From NCBI RefSeq assembly GCF_000204055.1, contig NW_006768765.1, forward strand, positions 2,190,583 to 2,254,582: a DNA stretch of 64,000 bases, read 5' to 3'. A model generated the notes under the pieces. That model was not told the origin of the DNA and ran no database searches. It was given only the letters and a program-made list of their open reading frames with translations. Position numbers and translations under genes: made by a program. Position 1 is the stretch's first letter. Every line of letters begins with the position of its first letter. Positions 21,501-32,045 of this stretch are shown here, one piece after another. The DNA is from Melampsora larici-populina 98AG31. Taxonomy: Eukaryota > Basidiomycota > Pucciniomycetes > Pucciniales > Melampsoraceae.

Positions 21501-24500
21501 TATCTTAACTGGATGGTTTTTAATGACTCCTAGAGGTTGTTTTCCTAAACCAAATTGATCTTTGTATTTAATTACCATCTGAATTATATCTTCTTTTTGA
21601 CTGTGAGTAAGATTGGGTCCAAACTCTGCTTCTAATATTTTTTCTCTAAGTTGTTTTATATTTTCATTTGTTGGAGATTCCATTGTAATCTCTGGTTTAA
21701 TTGATAAAATTTCTTTATGCTGCATTAAAGCAAACTTAATGCTTTTGTTATTATTCCCTATAGTAAAATACCTTTCTTTACTATGAAATATATCAAACCC
21801 ATATTGGCTCAAGTTTTCCGCTCCCAATATGAAGTACTTGTTGTTTGCGTTCTCCATTACTACAAATTCAGCATTTATTCTAATTGATTGTTTAACATGT
21901 GGGAATATCACAGGTAAGCTGATTACGCCTAAAGCATGTAGTTTACTGCCAACTCCGGAGAATTTCACGTGACTACTGTGCATGATTCTTTCTTGCCAGT
22001 CTGGTATTATTTCAGACAAAAAATGTTTTCCCACGATTGAGAATGATGCTCCACTGTCTAGTAGCATTGGTACTTTGCAATTATTTACTAATGCTCAAGC
22101 CATTGTATGGTGTCCTAGTGTATGTGCCATTCCATCTGCTGGTTTAGATTTTAGTAATCTGGCATCAATTGTGTTTCCCATTTGCATGTCATCCTGCCAG
22201 GAATGAGGTACATTTGCTTCTGCTTGCAGTATGTTGATGTCCTTCTCATCACTTTCAAGAGTCTCAATCATGCACACATCTTGTTGTTGATGAGTGTTTT
22301 CCCCTTCACTATCCGAAGTTGATTCATCTGATAATTTTCCGCCTTGAAAATCATATTCATCATTCATATGATCACTATCTTCTTCATCTTCTTTGATCAT
22401 ATTAATTTTCTTATCTTTGCATCCTCTCCATTGATGTTTTGGATCTTTGTTTCCACAATTTGGGCATGCTCTGAAAGGTTTCTTTTCCGATGTGCTTGTC
22501 TGAACCTTTGTACTAGAGGGTCCTTGCATTTTATCACTATTGAAAGTAGCTTTAATTTCATTAAAAGGTCACCTTGGTCTGTTCAAGTATTTTCTCTTAT
22601 TAATGATACTAGTATTCTCATAAATGTCCTTGAATATTAGTAAGAAATTATCCCATTCATAGGGTGTGGTCAATTGACTTTTGATTGCAGTTCTGACATC
22701 CCCGTCAACTTTGTTTAAGATTTTGTTTACAATTCTTTCCTCAGAAGATTCTGGATCAAAGGCCGCAATTCTTTTCTTTTGTTTCAAAGACCATGCTGTT
22801 GGATCTGCATGTACATTGGCATCGAATTTGTCTTTCAAGAACAAATCTTCCATATTGTTTCTCCAAACGTTATTACCAAACCTCTTATGGATTTCATCTT
22901 TCCACTTGTCCCATGTCATTGAGCCTTTGCTTTTACGCTTGTCTATGTACCACTGTCCTGCTGTTCCGGTGAAAGCTGTACTCAAGTGGCTGACCACAAC
23001 AAGTGGGTCCATCTTCAGGTCTGTGATCAAGCTGTCACACCAATCAATATAATCATTATGATTATACTCTCCGTCGCCACTAAATCTTTTCCAATCTCTC
23101 CCTGTTGGCCAAAGTTTAGTCAAAGCTTTGGTTAACTTGTCTTCTCGTGTAGTTTCAGACATGACTGTATGAGCAGTATCTTCCCTTGCAAATGCTCTTT
23201 CATGTGCTGGAAATGTTCTTTCTCTGGTAAAGTTTCTTTCGGTAGGTTGAATTGTGTCTTCTCTTGCAAAAACTCTCTCAGGAACTGGTGAATTCTGCAA
23301 TTAATCATTTCTAATTAGAGGTTCTACGTAGTTCACCGTGTTTTCTCTTGTGTTTGCTGCGTGTTGTCTAAATCTAGCTTTTCCTCTAAGTGAAGGGTCT
23401 ACTCTTGGATTGTTCTCATGGTTGTTCTCCATGTGTTGGTGTACCACCGGTGGACTGGAAAAATTCCTTTGTGTGGGATTGTTATTACTTTGACTTGTTA
23501 TTCCAGGTTTAAGTTCTTGAATAATTGATAATCTGGCACTGTTGGCATTATCATCCATTTTTATTAGCTGTTGTTGTATTTCAGTATTCTTTTGTAATAT
23601 CTTGTTATTGAACATCTCTTGATTCTTCAACAGTTGGTCTGAAAAAACTCTAAATTGTTCTTCTTGTTGTTTCATAAATTCTTTTTGTAAATGTTCGTGG
23701 TCATCTTTTATGTTCTCCTGCAACGTGTGGTAGGATTTCATCATACTACTTTCAAATTGCTGTTGTTGTTGATTCAAATCCTCATGGATTTTTGTTGCTC
23801 TTGCTTCTTCTTTCAATTTATCAATTGTTGAATTCATTTGACTTTCGTGTTTCTCAAATTTATTGAATAATTCTTCAATTTTATTGTATGGGTCTTTAAT
23901 TGGTAGTTTCAATTGTTTGTCTAATTTGACATCTAGTTGTTTGGTCACAATCTTTGTTTCTGCTAAATCACTTACAAGTGCATCACTTATTTCTCTGATA
24001 CTTTCTTTATCTTCATTTCTACCTTGAGATATTTTAGTGATTACGTCTTGGAAGTTCTTTTCATAATTGCTAAATTTTAATGAGCTCTTCTTCTCATTGT
24101 CTAAAATTCTAGTGGCAATTTGACTGGCTAGGTTGGTTATGTGTTTAATCATGTTTTGTTGAGAAGCTGTTAGAGTTGCTTCTTCATGTCTCTTATTCAA
24201 AGTTTCTCTAATTTGTAATACTAGAGCTTGGGTTTTATTCAAGCTGTACATTGGAGTAACTTCAGAGTTCTGAATTTCTTTTTCTCCTGGTGCAACATCT
24301 CGACTTGTATTGGAAGTTGATGCACTGTTGTCTTTATTCTCAGAAGAAGGTACTTGTTGCCTTTCTTTCCCTTTATTTTTAGGTCTCTCTTCAATTTGAG
24401 ATGAACTTATTTGTTCTTTAACTTCAACAAGTTGTGTTTTTAATTCTAAAAATTTGTTGATGAAGTCATCTTGGACTTCTGTATGATATCTTTTGATATC

Positions 24501-24640
24501 AAGCTCACCACAAAGTTTCTTAACTTCTACTATTTGTTCTCTCAGTTCTTCAAACTTACTCATAATATCATCATAAGATGATTTATGTAATTGGCAAGTC
24601 AATTGAAATTCTTTTAGTCTCACTTGCTCACACCATGTCG
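18525..24640 (-). pseudogene. Gypsy gag-pol polyprotein with stops
   Basis: From about 24640 down to 18525 a single minus-strand frame encodes, in order: a coiled-coil Gag N-part (KFEELREQIVEVKKL..), the gag core (GEYNHNDYIDWCDSLITDL..GTAGQWYID), a zinc knuckle (CPNCGNKDPKHQWRGC), protease (MLLDSGASFSIVGKHF), RT with CGDFRALN and the YIDDIIVF catalytic block, RNase H (LYVDASIEGLGAALHQ), integrase with HHCC zinc finger and D,D,E core (NMDFVTGLP; ISDRDPKFTSEFW; TDGLSERNIS), and a chromodomain (YLVRYKNRSADEDEWLP). The frame is broken by TAA near 23301 and TGA at 22569, 22095 and 21435. Apart from these the pol looks well preserved; it ends with TAA at 18525-18527. Confidence 0.9.
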
Positions 24641-24933
24641 GTATCCTTGTAGCACGTCGACGTGCACACACGGAGAGTTTTGAAAAAAAACAGAAAGCTG
24701 TTTGGTAGGCTTTAGTCTGAGATCGGTGCCGAGCACCCTTTGTGAATGACAATTTGACAAAAGAATTTGTGGGATCCTTTGTCAGCAGTTGGGGTCAACT
24801 GAGTGCCAACGTCCCAGTTGACAAAGGGAAGACATGCCTATTGTGGAGACCTCTTTAATGTGTCTTTCAAGTATGTATTGAAAGTATTTGGTGTGTGCAC
24901 GTGGACGTGCTACACGGATACGGACACGGTGTC
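24630..24933. mobile_element. TIR element (MITE) nested in the Gypsy element
   Basis: Termini: left ACACCATGT then GTATCC and TGTAGCACGTCGACGTGC; right, inverted, GTGTGCACGTGGACGTGCTA, GGATAC and ACACGGTGT. About 50 bp of imperfect inverted repeat each side, about 304 bp in all. It separates two blocks of coiled-coil Gag coding sequence (YAIYEKVEHLNPTISLI upstream and VRLKEFQLTCQ downstream in the gag direction). Same TIR family as 13275-14231. Flanks share CACTT, but no clean duplication is seen. Confidence 0.72.
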
Positions 24934-26130
24934 ACTTATCTCACATTGGTTTTTTATCAAACTTATAGTTGGATTCAAATGTTCAACTTTCTCATAAATT
25001 GCATAACTCTTTTGTCGAATAAGGTCATCTAGGTCTAAATGAGAAGTTGAGACAGAAACTGAAGAAGATGAAACTTTGGAATTTAAATTGGAAACTGAAT
25101 GCGGCTGGTTGAACAGCCCTTGATAGTTTACCTGTCCTATCTCGACTTCTTCCATCTTTATAGATTCTACTGAAGGAGATAGTAAGTTGGAGGGATCACT
25201 CTCTAAAGGGGGACCAGTAAAAGGAGTATCAGAATACAATACTGATGGATGATTGTGAAAAGCAGAACTGGGAGGAGGTAAAATACTTACTGATCTCGCT
25301 CCCTCTCCTTCCCTTTTCCCTTCGGGTCTGGGTCGGAATCGTCTTGTTTCATCCGTTTCACCACTAAGATCATGTCCAGTAAGTTGGATGCGTTCTCCGC
25401 TAATGCATCGATCTCGTCGTCGCGAGCTCTCTTGCGTCGTTGGCTGGATGGACCGGCTGCTCGTGGATTCTCGAACGGTTCCATCGTACGGGGGTTCAGA
25501 TGGTAAGGGTTGTAGCTGGCTACCTGTTCCACTTTGGCTCGGTGACGACGGCCCCCAAGGAACTCTTCGAGTTCCTTGTGGGCTTCCTTGGCCATACCTA
25601 GGATCCGGCGAAAGTTCGCGTTGTTGTTCGCAACGCGAGCTTCGTCCAGGTTCTGCTTGAGGCCAATGATTGCCTGACGGAGTCGGGCTTCCTCGGCTTC
25701 GCGGGTCTGCTGGTACGACGGTTGCGGAGGAGGAGGCAGTGGCATGGGTTGGTTGCTCGAACCCTGAGCCGGTTGTTGGTGTCGATACACCTGGGAAGGG
25801 TGTGGAGGGTACTGAGGTTGGGGGTTGTGCCCGGGGGATGGTGCTGGAGGGTATTGAGCTACTGGGGCTGGAAGATTGGGCGGGTAGTGAGGTTGGTAAT
25901 AGTACCCCGCCTGCTGTTGTTGGGTCTAATTTCGCCACATCAGTACGCTTCAAATTATCCATGAGCTTCGAGTCAGGCTTACCTGAGCTGGGTAGTGGTG
26001 GGAATAGCTCCCCCACTGGTGTACCTCTCGTGCTTCGTGTCCTCGGTTCAACGGATCGTTGTGACCTGGCTGAGCTTCGTGTGCTGGTTGACTCGGCCCG
26101 GTTTGGTGGTTGCAATCCTCTAGAAGACAT
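24910..26130 (-). CDS. long unspliced frame of the Gypsy leader (Gag N-terminal candidate)
   Basis: A 406-codon frame from ATG 26128-26130. It begins MSSRGLQPPNRAESTSTRSS and is Ser/Pro/Thr/Arg-rich, then passes into LDLDDLIRQKSYAIYEKVEH, which looks like authentic Gag continuing past the nested TIR element. It overlaps, in another frame, the spliced-looking exons at 25291-25925 and 25983-26119. Last codons are TIR-element sequence. It may be the true Gag N-terminus, or the long overlap may be a by-product of high GC in the other frame. Confidence 0.45.
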   Translation of the reverse strand: MSSRGLQPPNRAESTSTRSSARSQRSVEPRTRSTRGTPVGELFPPLPSSGKPDSKLMDNLKRTDVAKLDPTTAGGVLLPTSLPAQSSSPSSSIPSSTIPRAQPPTSVPSTPFPGVSTPTTGSGFEQPTHATASSSATVVPADPRSRGSPTPSGNHWPQAEPGRSSRCEQQRELSPDPRYGQGSPQGTRRVPWGPSSPSQSGTGSQLQPLPSEPPYDGTVRESTSSRSIQPTTQESSRRRDRCISGERIQLTGHDLSGETDETRRFRPRPEGKREGEGARSVSILPPPSSAFHNHPSVLYSDTPFTGPPLESDPSNLLSPSVESIKMEEVEIGQVNYQGLFNQPHSVSNLNSKVSSSSVSVSTSHLDLDDLIRQKSYAIYEKVEHLNPTISLIKNQCEISDTVSVSV

Positions 26131-26819
26131 GGTAGGTAGTTTTTTTTTATTAGTATCGGTCCTGGTTCAGATAAACAGAAGGAGGCTAGTCTTACGATTT
26201 TCGTTTGGTCCGTGATTGTAACCCGAGCCAATACCTTGGTTGTTTCCTTGTTCTAGCAGGTAGACGAAGCGAGAAAAAAAAATTTAAAAAGAGTTTTTAG
26301 AAAAATTTTTGAGATGAGATTAAAAAGAAAAAAAATTGTTTTATATATTTAATATTTTTACTTACGATTATTTTGAGCAGCTTGTCCTTGTTCTGGACCA
26401 ACAGGATGAGCGTTCTGGTTATCTAAAGTTGGGTTGATTAGATTAGTAAATTTTATTGTATGGTATTATATCAGATGAACAAGAATGATCTGAGGTAAGA
26501 AATTTGTAGAATTATCAGAAATGCTTACTGTTAAACTGGGCTGCTAAAGCTTCCGGTGAGGGTCCTGGGGATCTCGTTTCGTCTCTCGCGGTCACTTCTG
26601 ATCCGGGGGAGTCGATATCGATATTCGCCAAAGGATCTTGGGGGATTGGTGTCGCGACAGTCGACTCGATTTCGATTGGTTCCTGGGTAACGTTTCCGTA
26701 TGCGTCCTCAAAATCAAGGACTGACCCGTCGATTGCAGGAGTGGAGCGTTCGCTTCGATTAACACCTACAGATTGATGGCCCGTTTGCCCGTTCTGAGGT
26801 GTACCGTGGTTGGCCAAGT
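25291..26819 (-). CDS. intron-containing Gln/Pro-rich gene in the Gypsy leader
   Basis: Five minus-strand exons with matching phases: 26529-26819, 26366-26422, 26196-26252, 25983-26119 and 25291-25925, joined by introns with GTAAG donors and pyrimidine-tract TAG acceptors. Exons two and three are both 57 nt and similar in content. The product is acidic at first (DPLANIDIDSPGSEVTARDE), then Gln/Asn-rich, then YYYQPHYPPNLPAPVAQYP, and finally a charged helical part (LKQNLDEARVANNNANFRRI, KEAHKELEEFL, RKRARDDEIDALAENASNLL) ending at a GTAAGT donor at 25290. The start exon and the exon after 25291 are not identified. It lies on the same strand as gag-pol, so introns could be spliced from genomic RNA. 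Host gene capture or retroelement accessory gene; function unknown. Confidence 0.5.
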
Positions 26820-28254
26820 CTAATGAATTAAAAAGGTGTGGGAACGACACTATTGTAGTTGTATCGAAAGTAAAACAAACAGGAAAAGGATGAAACAGAA
26901 AAATTTAGATCGATTTCAAGGAATGGAATAGGGGAGAAAGTGAAAAGCGAGAAAAAAAAATTAGTATATCCTCTTGGTTCTGGGTGACAAGAGTTATATA
27001 GGGATGAAGGTATGTATACTTTTAAGTTTATAAATGACTTTAACAAGGTTAAAGAGGTTTTTGAAGTTGATCGATTTGATGGAAGAAGGATAATAATTTG
27101 ATTTGTTCTCAAATGGATTGTTTGAAGATGGATCGTTCTCGAGGATAGGTCCTTTCTTATACTCTCGAGCTCGTCTACTGGTTCTGTTTCTTGTACAGAT
27201 TTGTTCTATGATCACTAATCGAATTGGTATAGGTTAGTTCTCTCTTCTCTCTCTCTCCCTTATATTACTTGCTGACTCACTTGTTGTATTACTTTTGTTG
27301 TGTTCGTTACTAGGTGATGATCGGTTGAAGTTTGCCTGCGGTGGTAAGTAGGATCGAACATTATTGGTTTCCTTACCGGATCAATTCTGTAAGTAATTTA
27401 GATCTTCTTATTTGGTTTCGCTTTGTTTTGAATTGAATCTCTCTGGGTGGAATCAGAGAAGGAGGAATGGAATGTAGGGATTTGGAAATGATAGGTAAGG
27501 AAGGAATCTGAGATTATTTGTGGCTTTTATTGGACTTACTGTTACTCTGTGATTTGTTTGGTGGCTTTCCGATCGGCGAATTTTTTGATTTCTGATTTTG
27601 ATTTGATTTCCTTTGGTGATTCTTCCTCTTTTCTTATTTCGATTCACTTGTCCACTTTGATATCCTGAAATCAATAGTCCTTTTCGGTTCTCTGATTATG
27701 AATGCTTCTAAAGGAATATGTTCCTTTTGTTTAATGATTTTCGAAATTCAATGTCTTCTGTATATGTATATCTCGTTGGGGTTCTTGAATTTGTTATATG
27801 TATGTGTAACTACGGTACTTGACTCGTCGTTTCTGTAGTGTTATTTCAGGGCTTTTTAGTCTTTTTAAGAATTACTCGTAATACCTTTCTTCAGTTTGTC
27901 ACTCAAGGTTATGTAATAAAATAACTACAACTGCTTGAAATCTCCTGGACTGAAAAAAAAATGTTCTTTTTAGAGGGTTGCTTAATTTCTAAGTTTTAAA
28001 GTGATATGGTGTTGTTATTGAGTGAGGTGACTGATGATTTAAATCACAATGCTCAATCTATTCTTGTTTTGATATGTATTACTTGATAATTTGTATCAAG
28101 ATGTGGTTTTTATGAGTTGAGTAGTGTGATTGGTGGTTAATTACACTTGATTTCAATTCTGATGGTTCTTACACTGTTTGTCTAGAGGTATGAATTCTTA
28201 TTTTGGTAAAAAGTTGAGGTTTGAATTGGGTTTCAACACGATGAGGCCCCCAAA
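26820..28254. other. Gypsy 5' leader without clear coding
   Basis: AT-rich region between the 5' LTR and the first supported exon. A 73-codon frame from ATG at 27215 (minus) could be a first exon (TSRRAREYKKGPILENDP), but I cannot fix its splice. Otherwise nothing is seen. Confidence 0.4.
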
Positions 28255-29250
28255 TGTGAGGGCTGGGTGCTCTTTGTAGGAGTACTCAGTGCTCAATAAA
28301 GGGTAGAATGGTAGGTTTATTAAATTTTACTTTATTTCAAATATGTAGTAATTACAATTTGAAGTAAAGAAGGAAAATTAAAGAGAAGAAAAGGAACTGA
28401 CAGTCTGTTTGGACAAATCCAGACAGACTTCAGTTAATTGACTCCTAAAAAGGAGATTCAGTAATTATAATATGATGTGTATCATAATATATGAAGGTTG
28501 GATCCTGGACCTTCCTTTAATCTTTATAGTAACAGATCAAAGAGTGAATTAGTTCACCAATCTGGTTGTCCTTAAAGTCACCAACTTGGGGTTATTCTTA
28601 AGGCCACCAGCCTGAAGTTCTTCTTAAGGTCACTAGCCTGGAGTTGTTGGAGGTCACTAGCCTTGATTGGGTTTCTACTTAGGGGAAGTAGAGGATCCAG
28701 AGGGAAATGAAGAATTGTATTACCTACTTTTAATCAGGAATCTGATTAAAGTTGATGAAGCTTATCACTAGTCTTATTTGTATAAGACTCTTGATATTTT
28801 ACTTCAGTGAACTTTAATTGTTCTTTAAAAGTAGTGGGTAATAATTGGTTGGGGGATTCTCTGAAGGCTGAGAGAGGAGGGGTTTATATACTCTCCTCTC
28901 CAAACCTAACTGTAGTGACATTTGTTATTATCACTACATTGGTTCAGGGTTAGTTATAGACATGTGGTAATGATTGTTACTAGTAATGCTTAATTACATA
29001 TACATCTTGTGTGTGGTATGTAATATAAGCATTTAACTCTTGACACTGAGTTATGAGGTGTAAATGGTGTTTTGTTACATATTACATGTTGTTTTACAGG
29101 TTCATGTATATGTAATAAAGGTTTTAATACATTGTATTACATGTTACATACAGTCTATGCTCAGTATGTAACATGTAGTTAATCTTATACATATGTTTTT
29201 TACTGTTACAGGTTAGTTTTGGGTACATGTATATGTACTCAGGGCTGACA
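28255..29250 (-). repeat. Gypsy LTR (5' LTR in element orientation)
   Basis: 996 bp, the partner of 17503-18501; lacks a 3-bp CTT found in the other LTR and has A for C at one site. Confidence 0.93.
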
Positions 29251-31836
29251 TTAAGGATAACGGTACAACCATGCATTTATCTGCGTCCTACACTCCACAA
29301 CAGAACTCTGTTGCAGAACGAGGAAATCGAACTACTTCTGAAAAAGCTCGAGCTCTCTTAAAACAGGCCAAATTACCAGCTACTTATTGGGCTGAGGCCG
29401 TTTCAACAGCTGTCTTCCTTGAAAACATCACTCCCATGGAAAAGCACGCCAACAAGACACCTTACGAGCTATGGCATCAAAGACCGTTTGATTACTCACG
29501 CTTACATCCTTTTGGTTGTCGATGCTACGTTCTGATTCCCAAGCATCTTCGAGATGGCAAATTTGGAGATACCATGGCCAAAGGCATTCTTCTTGGTTTT
29601 CAAATCGGAATGCACAACTTTCGTGTTCAGCTCAAGAATGGTTCCATCATTTATAGTCATGATGTCACTTTCAACGATGAAATTTTTCCTGGCTCAGAAA
29701 ATTCGCCGGATGAATCTTTATTCAACATTGAAGATGAAGATGATCCAGTTCACTGAAGTTTTAAATGACCATGAACGTGAACCACTTACGCCTCCTGTTT
29801 CTCCTTATGTTCCATCTACTCCTTTCAACTCACCTCAGTCTCCTCCTCCTGATGACAGCCGTGCACTTGTACAAAGAGAACCTGTAGCTGAAGAAAATCC
29901 AATCGCTGGATATGATGACATGGGTGATTTGATTATGTGGCATCCTCTTCCATCACCTCCACCACCGTCAGCTCCAGTGAAACATTCCTGGGATTGGCAA
30001 CTATCCTCTGTTCCTGCGATTAATGATATTAACAGTAATATCAATGAATCTAACATCTTACCAGAAGGGTCGAAGCAACATCGCATTCAGGCCACACAAA
30101 AAGTCCAGCATCATCGAGTAATGTCTGCTCGACGTCAACTGCGTGCTCGTTCTGCTCGTCTTGCCAATATTCCTTTTCCATGAAACCTTAAGGAGGCTAT
30201 GGCTCAAGAAGATGCGGCTGATTGGTCTGCGGCAATTGAAACCGAAATGAAAGGTATAGAAGACAGGAAAGTTTGGGATATTGTTGATCTGCCTGCGGAT
30301 GCTCATGCTATTGGAACCACTTGGGTATTTAAGAAGAAATTTGGTGCTCAAGGTGAATTAATTAAATATAAAGCTTGTTTATGTGCTCAAGGATTTCCTC
30401 AGCAACCTGAAGACTTTGGTGATACTTTTGCACCAACTGGACAGCTATTATCTTTACGCGCTCTTATGAATGTAGCAGCAATTGAAGATCTTGACATTCA
30501 CATCATGGACTTCAAACTTTCTTTCCTCAATGGAGTACCAAAGGAAACAATTTACTTACAAATACCAAAAGGTTTGCTTATACCTGGTACTACTGAGAAA
30601 TCAGCGCTTCGTCTTAACAAATCCATTTATGGCTTAAAGCAATCACCCCGCTGTTGGCATGATGTCATTAAAGCTTTCTTTTTAAGCATTCAACTCAAAC
30701 AAACTCCTTCTGATCCATGCGTATTTGTTTCTACTGATCCGAAGTGGAAGTGTTACGTTCACCTTCATGTAGATGATATGACAATTGCTAGTGATAATGT
30801 CAAACGCTTCAAAGATCTTATTAATGATCATTTTGACATGGAAGACCTAGGCGAAGCTAAATTCATTTTAGGTATGAAAGTTACCAGAAATCGAAAACTA
30901 CGTACTATAGCTCTATCTCAACCTCAATATGTTGGCAATCTCCTTGAAGAGTATGACATGCTTGAAGCAAATCCGGTTGGTAGCCCAATGCTACATAACA
31001 CTCACTTAGTTCCTGGTTCTGATGAAAGTCGAAAAGAATTCATCAACTCAGGCAAAGACTACCGACATGCCGTTGGAATGTTGATGTATTTGTCTCTGGC
31101 TAATAGACCTGACTTGGCTTTCGTTGTGTCTCAACTTTCTCAGCATTTTGAAAGACCTGATATGGTGCATTGGATGGCGTTTAAAAGGGTATTAAGGTAT
31201 TTGAAGGGTACTCAACATTATGGTATAGTGTTAGGAGGTGAAACGTTAGATATTCAAACTTATAGTGACTCAGACTTTCCTGGTTGTCCATACACTCGAC
31301 GATCAACTACGGGTATAATTTCTCAAATTGGGTCAGGATGTGTTAACTGGAGGTCAAAAAAGTAGGAAGGGGTTGCAGGCTCGTCGACTGAAGCTGAATA
31401 TCGTGCAGTTTATGAAGGTGGTCAAGACCTACGGTGGTTAACTCAATTTATGAAAGACATTAACAAACCCTTATCGACAATTCCTCTTTTATTAGCCGAT
31501 AATCAAGGTGCAATTGGTTTGTCAAAGAATGCTCAATTTCAAAATCGTACTAGACATGTTGATGTGAAGTATCATTGGATACGTGAACATATTGACAAAG
31601 AACACTTCAAAATCAAATATATACCAACAGCTGATATGTTGGCAGATATGTTTACAAAATCGTTGCCTCCATATTTACATAAGGACTTTTGTAGAAGGAT
31701 AAATCTCTTAGATTTAGAGAACCGGGGAGGGAATTGGAGTAATGACTATTTGGGGTTATCTCATCTTATATTTAATCCTTCTCTTATTCATTTCTCATTT
31801 GATATCTATCACATCATCATCTTACTAATCCTATGA
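29251..31836 (+). pseudogene. Copia integrase C-part, RT and RNase H (3' half)
   Basis: Continues the integrase directly after the Gypsy: HLSASYTPQQNSVAERGNRT with the catalytic Glu, the GKFGDTMAKGILLGF region, then a Pro-rich linker, RT (WVFKKKFGAQGELIKYKA..YGLKQSPRCWHD..HLHVDDMTIASDN) and RNase H (SSTEAEYRAVYEGGQDLRWL..DVKYHWIREHI). Lesions: a frameshift with stop near 29754, TGA 30181-30183 and TAG 31363-31365, the last inside the conserved SKKQ..SSTEAEY block. Polypurine tract ACCGGGGAGGGAAT precedes the 3' LTR. Confidence 0.9.
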
Positions 31837-32045
31837 TATCATTGCTGTGTGTTTAAGATATGATGTAATGCTTGTTGACCGTTTCTTTGGTATAAATTGG
31901 TGCTGTTGTCTACACTTTGTCTTTCTCTCTTCACCGATTTTTACCTTCAATTTGAGCAGGTAACTACTGCTCTCATCGGTCATAAGAGATAGTAATCTCT
32001 TCTTAGCTGATATCAGCATTCTCTCAGCTTTTCAGCCAACTCGCA
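31735..32045 (+). repeat. Copia 3' LTR
   Basis: 311 bp, partner of 15331-15641. Ends CAACTCGCA; then host sequence ATTGAAG. Confidence 0.9.

Larger units (their letters stand above)
17503..29250 (-). mobile_element. Ty3/Gypsy (chromodomain) LTR retrotransposon, 11.75 kb
   Basis: Two LTRs of 999 and 996 bp (17503-18501, 28255-29250), starting TGTGAGGGCTGG and ending GGGCTGACA, flanked by TTAAG duplications. Coding is on the minus strand, so the right LTR is the 5' LTR. The LTRs differ by one substitution and one 3-bp indel that I can see. A polypurine tract (GAGGGTGGGGAA) abuts the 3' LTR at 18502-18513. Next to the 5' LTR the strand reads TTTGGGGGCCTCATCGTG, a possible primer site. The internal region is unusually long: a leader with spliced-looking exons (25291-26819), gag with coiled coil, protease, RT, RNase H, integrase and a C-terminal chromodomain. 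It is interrupted by a TIR element at 24630-24933. Confidence 0.95.
15331..32045 (+). mobile_element. Ty1/Copia LTR retrotransposon, split by a Gypsy insertion
   Basis: Two 311-bp LTRs (15331-15641 and 31735-32045) in direct orientation enclose gag-pol on the plus strand. Domain order is gag, protease, integrase, reverse transcriptase and RNase H, the Copia order. Without the inserted Gypsy element and one target copy (11,753 bp) the element is 4,962 bp, a normal Copia size, and the pol frame joins exactly. The LTRs differ at about three sites, all C:G versus T:A. Flanks share AATTGA, so a duplication such as ATTGA is possible, but the exact ends are uncertain by a few bases. Several stops and a frameshift make the element inactive. 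Confidence 0.92.

Noticed and set aside
24641..24752. MSFTKGARHRSQ.. start of the long Gypsy frame as the Gag N-terminus
   Set aside because: This stretch is sequence of the nested TIR element, which happens to be open in the gag frame; real Gag coding resumes at VRLKEFQL.
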